Of a stretch of DNA of 64,000 nt, positions 9,802 to 21,389 are shown one piece after another; position 1 is the first letter of the stretch; each line of letters opens with the position of its first letter. The translations under genes were made by a program, and so were the position numbers. Below the pieces are notes generated by a model. That model was given only the letters and a program-made list of their open reading frames with translations. It made no database searches and was not told the DNA's origin. Origin of the DNA: Paragorgia papillata (lineage: Eukaryota > Cnidaria > Anthozoa > Scleralcyonacea > Coralliidae); assembly GCA_035771165.1 (NCBI GenBank), contig JAWNZC010000003.1, positions 1,112,001 through 1,176,000 on the forward strand, read 5' to 3'.

Positions 9802-10743
9802 CTAACGTTCTCTAAGTTGTATTGGTAGGTCAGTTGGGCATTTTTGTTTGATTTTCAGATTGCTGGGAGTGGTCTTAGTTCTTTGGTGTTCAATTAGGTT
9901 GCTAATAGTGGCTTGTTGTTTGCCTCGCTTGTGTTTAAGTGAGTAGAGTGTTCTAAAGGGTTGTAGTAGATGTTTGGGTATGTCATTGATGTCTATGTTG
10001 GTCATGTTGTTTTGGTCAGTGGTTGTGCTAGTAGAAGCACCATCATTGACAGGGTCGGTGGTTATGTTGTTGTTAGTGTTTGCTGTTGTGGTGTTGGGTG
10101 AGGTGTGGGCTGTCGTGTTAGTGAGATTGTTCAGGTGGTAGTTGGGTACAGTTGGGTGAGGTGTGGAGTGGTTAATAAGTTTAGTTGGTTGTAGGGTTGT
10201 GTTGTTAAAGTCTATGTTCTCATAAGGGATGTTGGTATTGTAAGGTGTAATTGTGGGAGAAATCTGGTTGGGGGGTGTAGATAAATCATTAAGAATACTG
10301 TCATTGAGGTTTGTCATGTCAAAAAGGTTGTTGTTGTTGTTGATTGTATGGTTTGTTTCGTTAACATCAGTAGTTTGTGTGGGGTTGTTAGTCTGGTTAT
10401 CATCAGTAGTGTGTTGTTCTCCGTCGTTTCGATAGTCAGTGTCAGTTTGTGTGTCGGTAAGGTCAATTGCCAGCAGCTCTGCCTCATCTATGATGTCATA
10501 TTCCATGAGATCTATTGGCTGGGAAAGTAGCAAGTCTTCCTCATTGCTAATGTAGCCGGTGTCCGAAGCGCCATTGGTGTTGGTCAAAGTAGACGAAGAT
10601 GTTCCGGATTGCTTAGGTTCACCGTTGTTAGATTTGTATGGCACAACTATGGATATAATTAAGTGTATATAGGTGAAAGTGTGTGGGGGATAAGCGATGG
10701 ATAGGGCCGATAGGTTATACAGACAATAAAGGCTCAAAGTCAA
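9802..10743 (-). CDS. PLE N-terminal low-complexity protein region (313 aa frame)
   Basis: A long open frame on the minus strand, rich in Asn, Thr, Asp and Ile, with no recognised domain. It ends with a basic region (SLKHKRGKQQ, LKIKQKCP). The first 30 residues look like translated untranslated sequence, and the real start is unknown. Its position directly 5' of the RT pieces and next to the terminal repeat at 10753-11032 suggests it is the 5' part of the PLE coding region. Function is unknown. Confidence 0.5.
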   Translation of the reverse strand: MTLSLYCLYNLSALSIAYPPHTFTYIHLIISIVVPYKSNNGEPKQSGTSSSTLTNTNGASDTGYISNEEDLLLSQPIDLMEYDIIDEAELLAIDLTDTQTDTDYRNDGEQHTTDDNQTNNPTQTTDVNETNHTINNNNNLFDMTNLNDSILNDLSTPPNQISPTITPYNTNIPYENIDFNNTTLQPTKLINHSTPHPTVPNYHLNNLTNTTAHTSPNTTTANTNNNITTDPVNDGASTSTTTDQNNMTNIDINDIPKHLLQPFRTLYSLKHKRGKQQATISNLIEHQRTKTTPSNLKIKQKCPTDLPIQLRER

Positions 10744-10752
10744 ACTGCAGGT

Positions 10753-11032
10753 AATTTGCTCTCTTTGACTATAAGCTTTACACGTGGCGTTTAGGAATGT
10801 CGTTGTTCGTCACAGTAAAACTACGCAATGTGGCGAGCCTGGATGAGCTATCTCCTTTCGCTACGGGGTTATCACAATTTTTATAAAGGTTTATGTGTAG
10901 TTAATGGGAACCACATTGGCGTTTTGGTCGCGTATTGTTGTAAAACGAAGGAGAATTTGAATGAAGAGCGCAATTAGCCTCCGGCTATGTTGCGTATAAA
11001 AGGCGATGCGGAGCACGCTCTTGGACATGCAG
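10753..11032. repeat. PLE terminal repeat block (outer copy)
   Basis: Strongly similar, in direct orientation, to 5024-5326, ending at the same GGACATGCAG. It marks the upstream border of the fullest PLE copy. The continuation containing the hammerhead in the 5895-6294 copy is absent here; unrelated sequence starts at 11033. Confidence 0.7.
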
Positions 11033-12019
11033 AAAATGAAAATCAAGAGAAAATGACACTCTAAGAATCCCTCGAGATTTTATTTTGGGTTGTTTGTCTG
11101 AGTTTTGGCCTGTATTAAATTAACTTGGGCTTTGCTCAAGAAAAGGGACTGGCTCAATGAAAAGGCTTGGGACTGGGGCGGGGCTGGCAGCTCTGTCCGT
11201 ACACGTGGCAAAAATTGTTATTATCTTTGACTAGAAACTTTGTACTAACTATCCTTGGGATCTAGTTATATTAAATTTAAAGCCATGACTCATAAATAAC
11301 TCAACTTTCCACTTATAGAATACATCATTATCATGCATGTTAATTTTAATACCTAAACAACAAAACGAATACATGCATGGCGGCTTTAAAAATCATTGAT
11401 ATAAAATTTACTTGTTACCACTCTGCAGCTCAACAACTTGCTACAAGGTTGTTGTCAACAAGCTTGCTACAGCGTGATAAGCCAACAGCATAAATAAACA
11501 TTTAAGCGCATAACCCTATATACAGTACTGACGTATTAATTTTATAAACACAATGCAAGCCTGTAATATACTCGACTGACTTGTAAGCCAACTTACTGTA
11601 GATTGAATCATAAATGATTGTTATCAACTCATAATGTTGTAACCTGCATTACAAACCTAACATTTCTGTAGGTTAGGGGATGAGGTGGGTAACTGGAGCT
11701 TGTGGAGGCATGACTTCACCAATATAAAAAATTCCTGCCTGCACCCATGCTATGGTATTAGACAGTACACTACCTACCTCCTCCACAGGAGTTTCTTTCT
11801 GTTTATTTCCATTTCCGTCCCAGTCCCTTTCATACGGAGGCGCGCGAAATTTGAGAGCGAGAAGAAGAAACGCCTGCTAACTGATGTTCGATCTTCGGGT
11901 TTCTAATAGCGATCTTCGGGCAATCCATAAACATCTGCTGAAATATGACCCATCGAAACTTGAAACCACTCGCTCGTGTCTTGTCGGTCCTTTCTGGTTA
12001 TACAGGTGTCTGGATAGTC
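11033..12019. other. Intergenic stretch, upstream region of the next gene
   Basis: No supported coding sequence. The GC-richer 11835-11880 segment ends in GAAACGCCTGC, a half-copy of the hairpin element seen at 53507-53558. The last 100 bases probably hold the promoter and 5' leader of the gene starting at 12020; no TATA box is evident. Confidence 0.4.
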
Positions 12020-12125
12020 ATGGCGGACAGCAGCGAAGAAGAGATTCCGAAACTCGAAGATTTCATGCATAGCAGTGATAGTGATGTTGATATAGTCAAT
12101 GTGTCCTTCAGTGAAATGGAACTGG
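12020..12125 (+). CDS. Exon 1 of uncharacterised two-exon gene
   Basis: ATG at 12020 begins an acidic N-terminus (MADSSEEEIPKLEDFMHSSD). The exon ends at CTGG before a GTATGT donor (12126). Joined to exon 2 at 13129 (acceptor TTTAG), the split codon G|GT gives Gly and the frame continues without a break as LGDTDLHN. The agreement of donor, acceptor and phase makes this intron well supported. No earlier in-frame ATG was found. Confidence 0.75.
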
Positions 12126-12296
12126 GTATGTATAATCAAGTATAATGAATAATTTAAAAGAAATGCAATAAGACCAGGCCATTGTAAACCAACGTGTTTT
12201 GAACCCATTGTATAGATTAAAACAAGATATAAGTGATATTTGCATCTCAAATACAAGATTTTATATACAATAAATAAAGGTGTTTTGCATTGTTTT

Positions 12297-12430
12297 TGTT
12301 TGTTTGTTTGTTTGTTTGTTTGTTTGTTTGTTTGTTTGTTTGTTTGTTTGTTTGTTTGTTTGTTTGTTTGTTTGTTTGTTTGTTTGTTTGTTTGTTTGTT
12401 TGTTTGTTTGTTTGTTTGTTTGTTTGTTTG
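12297..12430. repeat. (TTTG)n microsatellite
   Basis: An uninterrupted tetranucleotide array of about 134 bases inside the intron. Confidence 0.97.
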
Positions 12431-12567
12431 TATGTATAACTGAATCTGCTTAATTAGTCATGCTACATGTAGTTTAAATGTATATGCTAATGATACATTG
12501 TTTAGTTTAAGATATGCTTGTCATGCTTTGTGTTTAACTCTTTCACCGCCTGTGGTGGCCACCCTTT

Positions 12568-12740
12568 AAGCCTGGTTTCCATATAGTCGTAAGAGCCAGC
12601 GGCATGACTACGGCAAGGGGCGGTGGTCCAATCATAGACAGTGTTTAATTAGCCAGCAATAAAAAGCTGTATGCGATTGGACCATTGCCCCTTGCCGCAG
12701 CCATGCCGCCGGCTCTTACGGCTATATGGAAACCAGGCTT
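12568..12740. mobile_element. MITE-like palindromic element in intron
   Basis: AAGCCTGGTTTCCATATAG at 12568 pairs with its inverted copy ending at 12740 (CTATATGGAAACCAGGCTT), and the arms extend inward through TAAGAGCC and the GGGGC/CATGCC segments with mismatches. Flanks contain TTTA on both sides. There is no coding capacity. Confidence 0.8.
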
Positions 12741-13128
12741 TACTCTGGCTAACACCGGTCGATTTTACTCAAGGGAAAAGGTCTGGCGGGGAAAGGGTTA
12801 ATAGCAAATTACCAGTTGTCGATTCTTTTTAGTAAATGGGCGGTAAAAAGGAGAGTTGTTTTTAACTATTTACTGCCCAATAGACTTCCCCATGACATGT
12901 AAAATTGTTTGGCAGTACTCATTATTAGTTTGGGTGAAGTTTTGAACCAGAACGGTTAATCAATATAGGATTTTAAACTTTTACTGCCATCTAGGTTCCC
13001 CATAAAAAGTATATTTGTATTATTTGTCGGCAGAATACAGTATCAACATTATTAGGCACGAAAAGGTTAAGGAAGATGAGCAGATTACACTGTAGGTCAG
13101 TTTGATCATTTGCATGTACTTACTTTAG

Positions 13129-16100
13129 GTGACACAGACTTACACAATGTTAGACCAGATATAACATCCACACCTGTCAAGGAGAAACCAAAAAAGAAGC
13201 ATCCATTGACACCATCAGCCAAAGCAATAGAACCTGCTTCAAAACGACGAACACCTGTTAGTGAAAGATCGACATATTCTTCCTCACCATCCACTAGCAA
13301 GTCTGGTGCTGAAACAGGTAAAAGTAATTTGGGTGGTTTCCAAATTAGAAAACGAAGATGTTCATTAGCTTCATTGATTAATGAACATTATGTAAGTGAA
13401 ACAGATGTTGTCACACAGGCTGATATGTTGCACACCCTTGGTCTAAAACCTGATGATAAATATAGGCTCTCTCAAGCAATAACAAAGTTGTTCCCTAATA
13501 TTAAAACTAGACATGTAGTGTCAGATACAAAAAGACAGATTGTCTACTGCAACATCCAAAAAAGGTGTAAACTTTCACCCAATGTTGACAATCCAGCAAT
13601 TTTCTTTGCTGAAAACAGTGGTGTGCACAACATCAAGAAAGCAATTGCACGGCTGCAAGAGGAACAGGTACGACAAACAAAGAAATAGAAAGGGAAATGG
13701 AAAAGAAAGAGGAAGAATGGAATGGTAGTTACGTGAAATTCTTATTTGATCGGCAAAAAAATATCAGTAATGACATAAAAAGGTACACAGATGGGTTGGT
13801 TGGGATATATGAGAAAGAAATGGCTAAATTGGTAGAAAGGAATCAGGGGAATAGACTATCAGCAACACTAAGAGTAGATATTTCCAATGAGATAGAAGCA
13901 TTTAAGAAATTGTTGAATCTTGGGCTTACCACTGCAACTGAAGTTCAGATAGATGGTTCATTATTTTCAAATCTGTCATCTAAGTTAAATGAACATTGCC
14001 CACTACTTTTCGAAATTGTAGAATGTCTTCTATTACTTTCAATTGATGGAAGTGTGCAGACTGGTAGAAGGGTTCATAGTGCCAGCCATGCTCTTGCTAT
14101 TTTATGTAGTCTGAGTAGCCAAAAGAATACTAATGACTTTAAGATTTTGTTTACTTTGTTCTGTATATCACATGGGGCTGGAATGCGCTTCGTTGGCATG
14201 CTAAATCATATTGGTTTAACTGTTCACTGGAAGAGAGCAGTGGAAGTTCTTGATGATAGAATGGTTAAAATGCAAGAGCATATTAAGAAACTTACTCCAA
14301 CTGACATTGCCATAATATTATTAATGGATAATATTAACATATATAAGGGGGGGGGGGGGGAAGCATTTAAGGTGGCTCCATACAGTTTCTTGAAAAATGG
14401 AAAATACAAGATTGAGAGTTCAAAACACGTGCATAAACATTTCGGGAAAATAATAAAACTAAATGTTATGCATAGTTAAACAGTCTGCCAATCAAAAACT
14501 GTTACCAAATAAATAGCAACAGTTGTTGCTATGGCAACAATAACGTTTCAAAATGGCTGCCAATTATCCTTCAAATCAATTTAATTCGAAAAAAACTTTG
14601 GTGGCCCCCAATTTTTTTTTCATTGAAACTTTTATTGAAGTATGAATAATCACTAGGTCGATTTTTAAAAAATTCTGTAGAACCAAATTTTAAAAAAATT
14701 AACAAACATGATTTTTCCGGCAAAAAAATTATTCGTTCTACAGAATTTTTTTAAAATCGGCCTATTGATTTCTCATACTTCATGAAAAAAAAATTGGGGT
14801 CACCAAAGTTTTTTTCGAATTAAATTAGCTTGAAGGGTAATCGGCAGCCATTTTGAAACGTCATTGTTGCCATAGCAACAACTGTTGCTATTTGTTGTTG
14901 CTATTTATTTGGTAACAGTTTTTGATTATCAGACCTTTTAACTATGTATAACATTTAGTTTTATTCTTTTTCCAAATTATTTATGGACGTGTTTTTGAAC
15001 TCTCAAACTTGTATTTTCCATTTTTCAAGAAACTGTATGGAGCCACCTTAAGGATTTTTAAATAATTAGTTCCATCTATGTGGAATTTCACTGGACGAGC
15101 TCTTGTCGTTCCTTTTTTATCAGACAGTGTTAAGTTACAAATGCAAAATAAGGAAGATATTTCGCAAAGCCAAAAAAATGTTTTAAAACTTGACTGTTCT
15201 GACATTTTGTATAATGCTGAGAATGAGGAAGATAAAGTGTTCGAAAAGTATAGTGACTATTATAATGGATTGCCAAATACTAAAAAGAGTTTAGGTAAGA
15301 TGAATTTTCTAAACCTAAAAAAAGTACAAAATCAAAGTTCCAATGGTCGAAGAAATTTTAGACACTAAGAACAGTTTGAGAAAGACTGATGCTTTTGTCT
15401 TACCTTTGTCACTTGAGGACAATGCTACAATAACTGGCACATCAGCTATCCTGAAAGATTTTGATAGTGAGTTTAATTTGCATTCCCCAGTCAAAAATTC
15501 AGAATTTCTACCTTATGATAATCTGAATGGATCATTCGATGTTAAGTTCACGCTTTGAATATATAATCTCACAGTCCAAACACCTTTCTAACATGGCAAA
15601 TTTTGAGGATAATTTAGTTAATCGAGAACTGCATCTGGATGGCATGACACTAAATGATATATCAAATAAGCAAGTAAGTGATGTAAATGAAGGTGATGAT
15701 GTTGATAGAACTACTAGCAGTGAATACCATTTAAACACTAACATGACCTGTACATTAGAGAGTGAGGTGTAGATTTAGAAATGAGGATGAGATATTTTGG
15801 CAATCCTACAATCACCTCGCTTCCCGTATTCAAACAGTGGTTACATCAAACAGTGATGAGCTGTTTATTGAAACAGTAACGGCAATGGCAACAGAGAATT
15901 TATAAATGCATAGAGCATATTGCATAGCTGCATGCCTTGAATTTCATGAGTCCAGATTTTTCCCAACAAATTCTGATCTTGCACATTCCATGAAATCTCA
16001 CGGTAACCATTCAGATATTATACTGAAACGTTTCAAAGAATGGTTGAACAAAAGTTCTACTGATGATGTTACATTAAAACATATCACTCCAGCACCTTCC

Positions 16101-16753
16101 GCTACTATGGTCCATTGATGCAGATGTATGATTACTGCATTAGATATGGTGATGGAAAGTATAGAGAAGTTATTTACAAACTCTTGGTTCCAGTCTATGC
16201 GCAACTAAGATTCCGAAACTACTTCCAGGAAAGTTTCAGACACATTATTAATATATGTGCCAAATGGCCAAAGGCATCAAGATCCATACTGAAAGATAAC
16301 TGTTGTGTTAACTTGCTTGGCAACAAAGGACAGGGCATAGAAATGCATGCATATATAGAAAGCGAAGTAGTGCAACCATTGAAAAAATACTTCAGTGGCC
16401 ATACCACAGTTAAAATGTGCCAACGCATCATCGACCTTTTGAAATCATGCCGTGCAGCTTATAAAAGCCGAGAAAGTTTTGATGTGCATCACACTTCTCA
16501 CCATTCTGAACAAAGCCCCTTCCCAGATCAACTTAAAGCTGGATGGTTTTGTTTGACCAAGGATTTCTTTGCCAATAGAGGGAGAAAAGAGGTTAAAGCT
16601 GTTCCTTTAGGGAAGAAAGGTGCTTTTCAACACAAGATTTCAAGCAAAGTTGTTAGCTCCTACGATAAGGGTGTACAGATCATTAAAGACAACTTTAAAT
16701 CAAAGCTATATGAATGTTTTCCAGATTTAAGGTACGATATTCTGGTTGATTAA
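13129..16753 (+). pseudogene. Exon 2 of uncharacterised gene (DUF6589-like), multiply disrupted
   Basis: A long exon with a basic, Ser/Pro-rich start, then a stretch resembling a winged-helix DNA-binding fold (LSQAITKLFPNIKTRHV, 13460-13545), a helical centre, the motif LLMDNINIYK (14321-14350), MWNFTGRALVVP (15078-15113), and a C-terminal part with YGDGKYRE and CVNLLGNKGQGIEMHAYIE (16150-16370). Order and motifs resemble the large DUF6589-type proteins seen in many invertebrates; that link is from memory and tentative. Disruptions: frame changes near 13680, in the G-run 14347-14360, and near 15340, 15530, 15772 and 16105; in-frame TAA at 15063-15065 and 15903-15905; and a 677-bp palindromic insertion (14371-15047). 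It ends at TAA 16751-16753. No product is likely. Confidence 0.6.
14371..15047. mobile_element. TTAA-flanked palindromic element inserted in coding exon
   Basis: TTAA at 14367-14370 and 15048-15051 flanks an element starting GGTGGCTCCATACAGTTTCT and ending with its complement. The arms of over 300 bp pair almost to the centre (about 14700-14735). Removing the element plus one TTAA (681 bp) restores codons CAT TTA AGG ATT TTT across the junction, so the insertion site in the exon is certain. TTAA duplications are typical of piggyBac and Kolobok elements; there is no transposase inside. Confidence 0.9.
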
Positions 16754-18370
16754 CTTAAGAATACATGAAGTAATCTTGGCTAGTAATTATTATATATGTA
16801 CTGAACAGTAGCTAGGACTGTACAGGTCATTTTTAAAAAGCTATCCCTATACTGTACAAGTACATGAAAAGGGTCTATGAACGTATGTATGAGTACAGAT
16901 GATTCAGATACTTGTGCAGGTAGTTCCAATTCAATTTAATCTCTCTCAGGCACCTCATCACCTTATACATGTAACTTCTTTTGAAATGTCTCCTGTCAAA
17001 CATTCTATGGCAACATCTGAAATTCTTACAATTCAGAATTTTATCCAATTCAGAATTTTCCAACCCAGAATACACCAATTCCGAGGACTTTATCAGATTC
17101 ATGTATTGCAGGGTACGAATTAACAATGTGCAATATGTGATAAATACAGTATTGAATTTGCACAAATCCAATTTGGTCACAAATCCAATTTGGTCAAAAT
17201 AAGGAAAACTGCACATCACTGCTTGTGATGCTTTTGAGTACATTATTTCACGAGAGCCGATGCAATACTGTACCTGTATTACACCACCTGAACTCAGAAT
17301 TAAAGGTTTGATGTCAGTAGTTTCAATTCCTACTATGGGCTAAGTACTGTATACCAAAATGATACTGTAGGTAGTCTTAGTTGGAAAAGGAACAGTTTAA
17401 GTGCTTTTTTGAGATTTATGTGTATTGACTTTCCTGTTTAAATTAGATAGCAAAGGTGTGAAAGGTGAGTTTCTGGTGCCATAAAACCAGATTGCTCTGG
17501 GTAGGTGGAGCTCATAAGCCATGGCAGGCAGTCCACCGAGGAGAAGGAAACTCTGATTTCAAACCCCTCTGCTCTGGGTTATGTAGTGAAAAACTAGACC
17601 AGGCTCCGTTTATGGGCCAGGCCGTCCATGTCGGATTCACTGATATTATCATTATAGGCCCCTTGCATGCTTAAATTAGATGGCAAAACAAAATAATTTG
17701 CATAAATTATTAAATTTGTTGAATGTACAGTAGCGACTTTGAAGTTGCCTTCCAAATTGGTTGTTTAGTTTGTGCGCAAGAGGTCTATGTGAAGGATTTT
17801 ATCAGTGTTTCCTAGGCATGCTGATGAGCTCTGACAGAGCGAAACAGTCTAAACTGCACTGCAGGTTATCTGTTTGTTATAATATTATAAGTACATTTGA
17901 AGACATGAATATTAAATACTTGAAGTATTGCATCTTGTGTATATTATTTTCTCGGTTAAAATAATTTAAGCTGCTTATTTTAAAAATAAATTGTAAAATT
18001 GTTTCTAAAACTATAATAAAATGAAATACAAAAATAAAACAATTGCCATTTGGGCAACATTTTGTATTGTATGTTTTCCCTGCTTATGCAGGAGTTGCCT
18101 AGTGGTTCCCCCCCCCCCATAATAGTTTCTTCTATTTTTCTCTTCCTTTTTTTGACCCTCTTGATCTGACCCCTGTCTGATTACACATGAATTTAAATAG
18201 AGATTTGTTTTTAAGTACAAAACAATCTTTTTGGTCATTCAGCAATATAATTGAACAGTTGGTGACTGGTTATTATTTTGAGCTTTGTAATTATGGCATA
18301 TGATACAATGGTTGCCTGAATTTCTTTTGTTCCGCTACTGCATGTTCTAACAACTAATATACCTAATATT
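16754..18370. other. Long stretch without supported genes
   Basis: AT-rich sequence, with a run of nine C at 18110-18118 and a GC-richer 200-bp segment at 17460-17670 that could be a short retroposon remnant. No reading frame with recognisable protein signal was seen. Confidence 0.4.
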
Positions 18371-18515
18371 TTTTATGTTCTTGTGAGCTTTATTAAATGT
18401 ACAGTACTAATACAACAGAATGAATCTAACTACAAAATGGCTACCTTATATATAATTGTATGTCTGTGATCGCAGGCTCAAGTATAGAGTACTTCAAATA
18501 AGTCATACTATAACA
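18371..18515 (-). repeat. LTR 1 (3' LTR of copy A)
   Basis: 145 bp, with termini TG...CA in the family. This copy starts TTTTATG where the other two start TGTTATG, the only difference I noticed among the three LTRs. The pol frame stops inside it at 18503. Confidence 0.95.
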
Positions 18516-21389
18516 CCTCTTCTCTGGATTAAGACAATATCATCATAAACGGAAAGGAAATAATAACAATAATTGTTCGAAATAAATATGTTAAAAATAA
18601 ATGTTTGATCTTCAATGTTCGGGCTTAGGTGGTTAGGTATTGGCTCAGTTTGGAGATCGGCATTAGACTTATCCTGCAGGGGATGATCTGCATGGCGGTT
18701 CCAGGTCCTTCCATCAGGCAAGGTGACAGTATATGAATGAGGTGCCTTCCTTTCCAGGACAGTTGCCGGTTGCCACTTTTGATCAGATCGATGATCGCTT
18801 GCCAATACCATTTGACCAGGTGAAAACTCTCTAAGCTTGGCATGTTGATCATGATAAGTTTTCATCTTAGACTGGTTTGCTGCCACTACACAAGCTGTAT
18901 CAGGTTTCACAAGCGACAATCTTGTTCTAACTTCGCATTGTAGGAAAAGCTTTGCAGGCGAACAATTTGGGTTGGTGTGAGGGACACTACGATAACTCAA
19001 CAGGAAGTTCTGTATCCGCTGTAGGAGATTGGTTTGGGTCTTTGATGCCTTCATAAAGTTTTTAAAGGTTTTCACAAAGCGTTCCACTTGACCATTTGAA
19101 GATGGATGGTAAGGAGACACTAGGACCCATTGAATACCATTCTTTATCAGGAAATCTCCATATTCGCTGGACTGAAATGGTGGACCATTGTCACTGACAA
19201 CTTGTTCTGGCAACACATATCTTGCAAACATACCGCGCATGGCATTTACTGTAGCCTGTGCATTTGTGGTTTTCATCGGCTCAATTACCTCTGGCCATTT
19301 TGAGTGTGCATCCACCGCAATGAGGTAGTGATTGCCATCGTGAGTAGCAAAATCTATATGTACACGTTGCCACGGATTGGAAGGCCAGACCCAGGGATGT
19401 AGTGGTGCTGCGGGAGGAGCGGTCCTGATCGTGATACATTGTTGGCAACTGCGGACAGTTTCCTCAATGGCACTGTCTACCTTTGGCCACCAGACATGGC
19501 TGCGTGCCATCGCCTTCATTCTTACTACCCCTGGATGTGCCCCATGTAACTCGTAAAGAACTTGCTTCTGGAACACAGGAGGTATGATGACTCTGAGGCC
19601 CCACATAAGACACCCTTGCTCCACTGACAGCTCATGTTTACGAATAAAATATGGCTTCAATTCTGGGTCATCACACGTTTGATTCCATCCGTACTGGGTT
19701 AATGAAAGTACTTTTGACAGGATCTTGTCCCGGGATGTTTCTCGTGCAATCTGTTTCGCTGAAACTGGATGCCGGTTCAGCTGGCCAACTGCAATGTTAA
19801 ATATATCTTCTTCTACACTTGCATCTTTCTGGAACCTTAAAGGGAGTCTTGACAGAGCATCAGCGTTGGCAATGTCTGTTGAAGACCTGTATCGAATTTC
19901 ATACTGGTGCGCAGCTAGAAGAAGTGACCACCGCTGAAGACGAGCTGCTGCTAACACTGGCGTTGCTGAGTCTGGTGCGAATATCTTCAATAGAGGCTTG
20001 TGATCAGTACACAGTATGAACTTGCGACCATACACGTACATGTAGAACTTGGACAACCCAAAAATTATGGCCAATCCTTCTTTTTCAATCTGACTGTAGT
20101 TTTTCTCAGCCGCATTTAGAGACCTAGAAGCATATGCTATTGGTCTTTCTTCACCATTCGGGAATTGATGTGAAATGACTGCACCAATACCATAAGGGCT
20201 TCCATCGCACTCAAGTATCAGCGGTAGTCCTGGGTTATAATGAACCAGAACATTTGCTGAAGAGAGTGAGTTCTTAGCCATCTGAAATGCTCTTTCACAC
20301 TCAGGAGACCACTTGAACTCTTGACCCTTCTGAAGAAGGCGGTTTAGGGGATGCAGGATGGAGCTAAGATTTTGGATAAATTTACCGTGGTAATTTACCA
20401 TACCGAGGAACGATCTCAACTGTGTCGTGTTCTCGGGCCTTGGTGCTTTCTTGATAGCTTCGACCTTTTCCTCTGTGGGATGAATGCCGTCTGCTGAAAT
20501 TACACACCCCATGTATGTAACTGCCTTCTGCATAAACTTGCACTTGTCAAGCTTAAGCCACACCCTATATACTCTTCAAGTCGGTTGAATACTGCCTCAA
20601 TACTCTGAAGGTGATCCGCATCATCCTTGCCCGTTACTAGGATATCATCTTGAATGCATGCAACATTATCGATGCCCTGAAGGATAATATCCATAGTCCG
20701 TTGGAAAATTGCTGGTGATGATGCAATTCCAATTGTGGGATTGGATAGTGGGGTACATTTAGTTGTGGATTAACAGTCACGGCATAGTCACCACATGATC
20801 GTGTTGTCTGGTCAACCTTGGGAATATGTACCATAGGGGTTGCCCATTCACTAAATTCCACCTTCTCAATAATTCCGTCTGCTTCCAGACGGTTATACTC
20901 TTCGACTGCTGGTTTTAAAGCATAAGGTACTGGGTGGGACTTGCAAAATTTAGGTTGTGACCCCTCCTTAACTTCAAGCTTGGCCTTGATTCCCTTGATA
21001 GTTCGTAGCCCCGGTTTGAAGATGGCTGGGTGTAACTGAATTGTGGAATGCAAACGCTGCATTGTTTCTTGAGGAAGGGGTGATTCAGATACAGCAACAT
21101 TGAAAATTTTCTTCCAGTCCACTTTTACTTTGGCTAGCCAATCTCTTCCAAGAAGGGATGGTCCTGATCCTTCAACAACAGCTAGTGGTAGAGTTGTACA
21201 TGGACCATTGTATTTCAAACTAGTGTCAAATTGTCCGCACACCTTGATTGGATCACCCGTATAGGTATGCAATTGAGAACTACATGGCTTCAGTGAAATA
21301 TTCTTAAAATGTTTATCAAATGTTTCTTCACAAATTATTGAAATTCCAGCTCCTGTGTCGAGCTCCATAGAAATAACTGTGCCATTAAG
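18503..21389 (-). pseudogene. Gypsy pol, copy A (protease, RT, RNase H, integrase), disabled
   Basis: From high to low coordinates: aspartic protease (MELDTGAGISI, 21368; GRDWL near 21150); RT N-terminal part to HYPIP near 20748; then a junction missing about 60 residues, so that the LDL first-aspartate and LPFG segments are gone; RT continues in another frame (GIASSPAIFQRTMD, IQDDILVTG, about 20645-20735); a TATATA (20566-20571) shifts frame again into the 686-codon frame 18503-20563. That frame has RNase H (LECDGSPYGIGAV, TDHKPLLKIF), the integrase zinc site HGAHPG...CQQC, and the integrase core (HIDFATHDG, VSDNGPPFQ, SSNGQVERF with the D, D, E residues). It cannot act as an RT. Confidence 0.92.
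18516..18527 (-). other. Polypurine tract of copy A
   Basis: The minus strand reads CCAGAGAAGAGG directly before the 3' LTR start (TGTTATAG), the expected primer site for plus-strand DNA synthesis. The same sequence lies at 22461-22472 for copy B. Confidence 0.7.

Larger units (their letters stand above)
12126..13128 (+). other. Intron of the uncharacterised gene
   Basis: It begins GTATGT and ends TACTTTAG. It holds a TTTG microsatellite and a palindromic element (both listed), and otherwise no coding sequence. Confidence 0.7.

Noticed and set aside
12240..12443. Open frame encoding FVCLFVCL repeats
   Set aside because: It is the translation of the TTTG microsatellite inside an intron.
14224..14409. 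Minus-strand open frame opposite LLMDNINIYK
   Set aside because: It is the shadow of the plus-strand exon, and its proline run comes from the G14 tract.
17460..17670. GC-richer segment that could be a SINE
   Set aside because: No A and B box promoter motifs or tail could be recognised.
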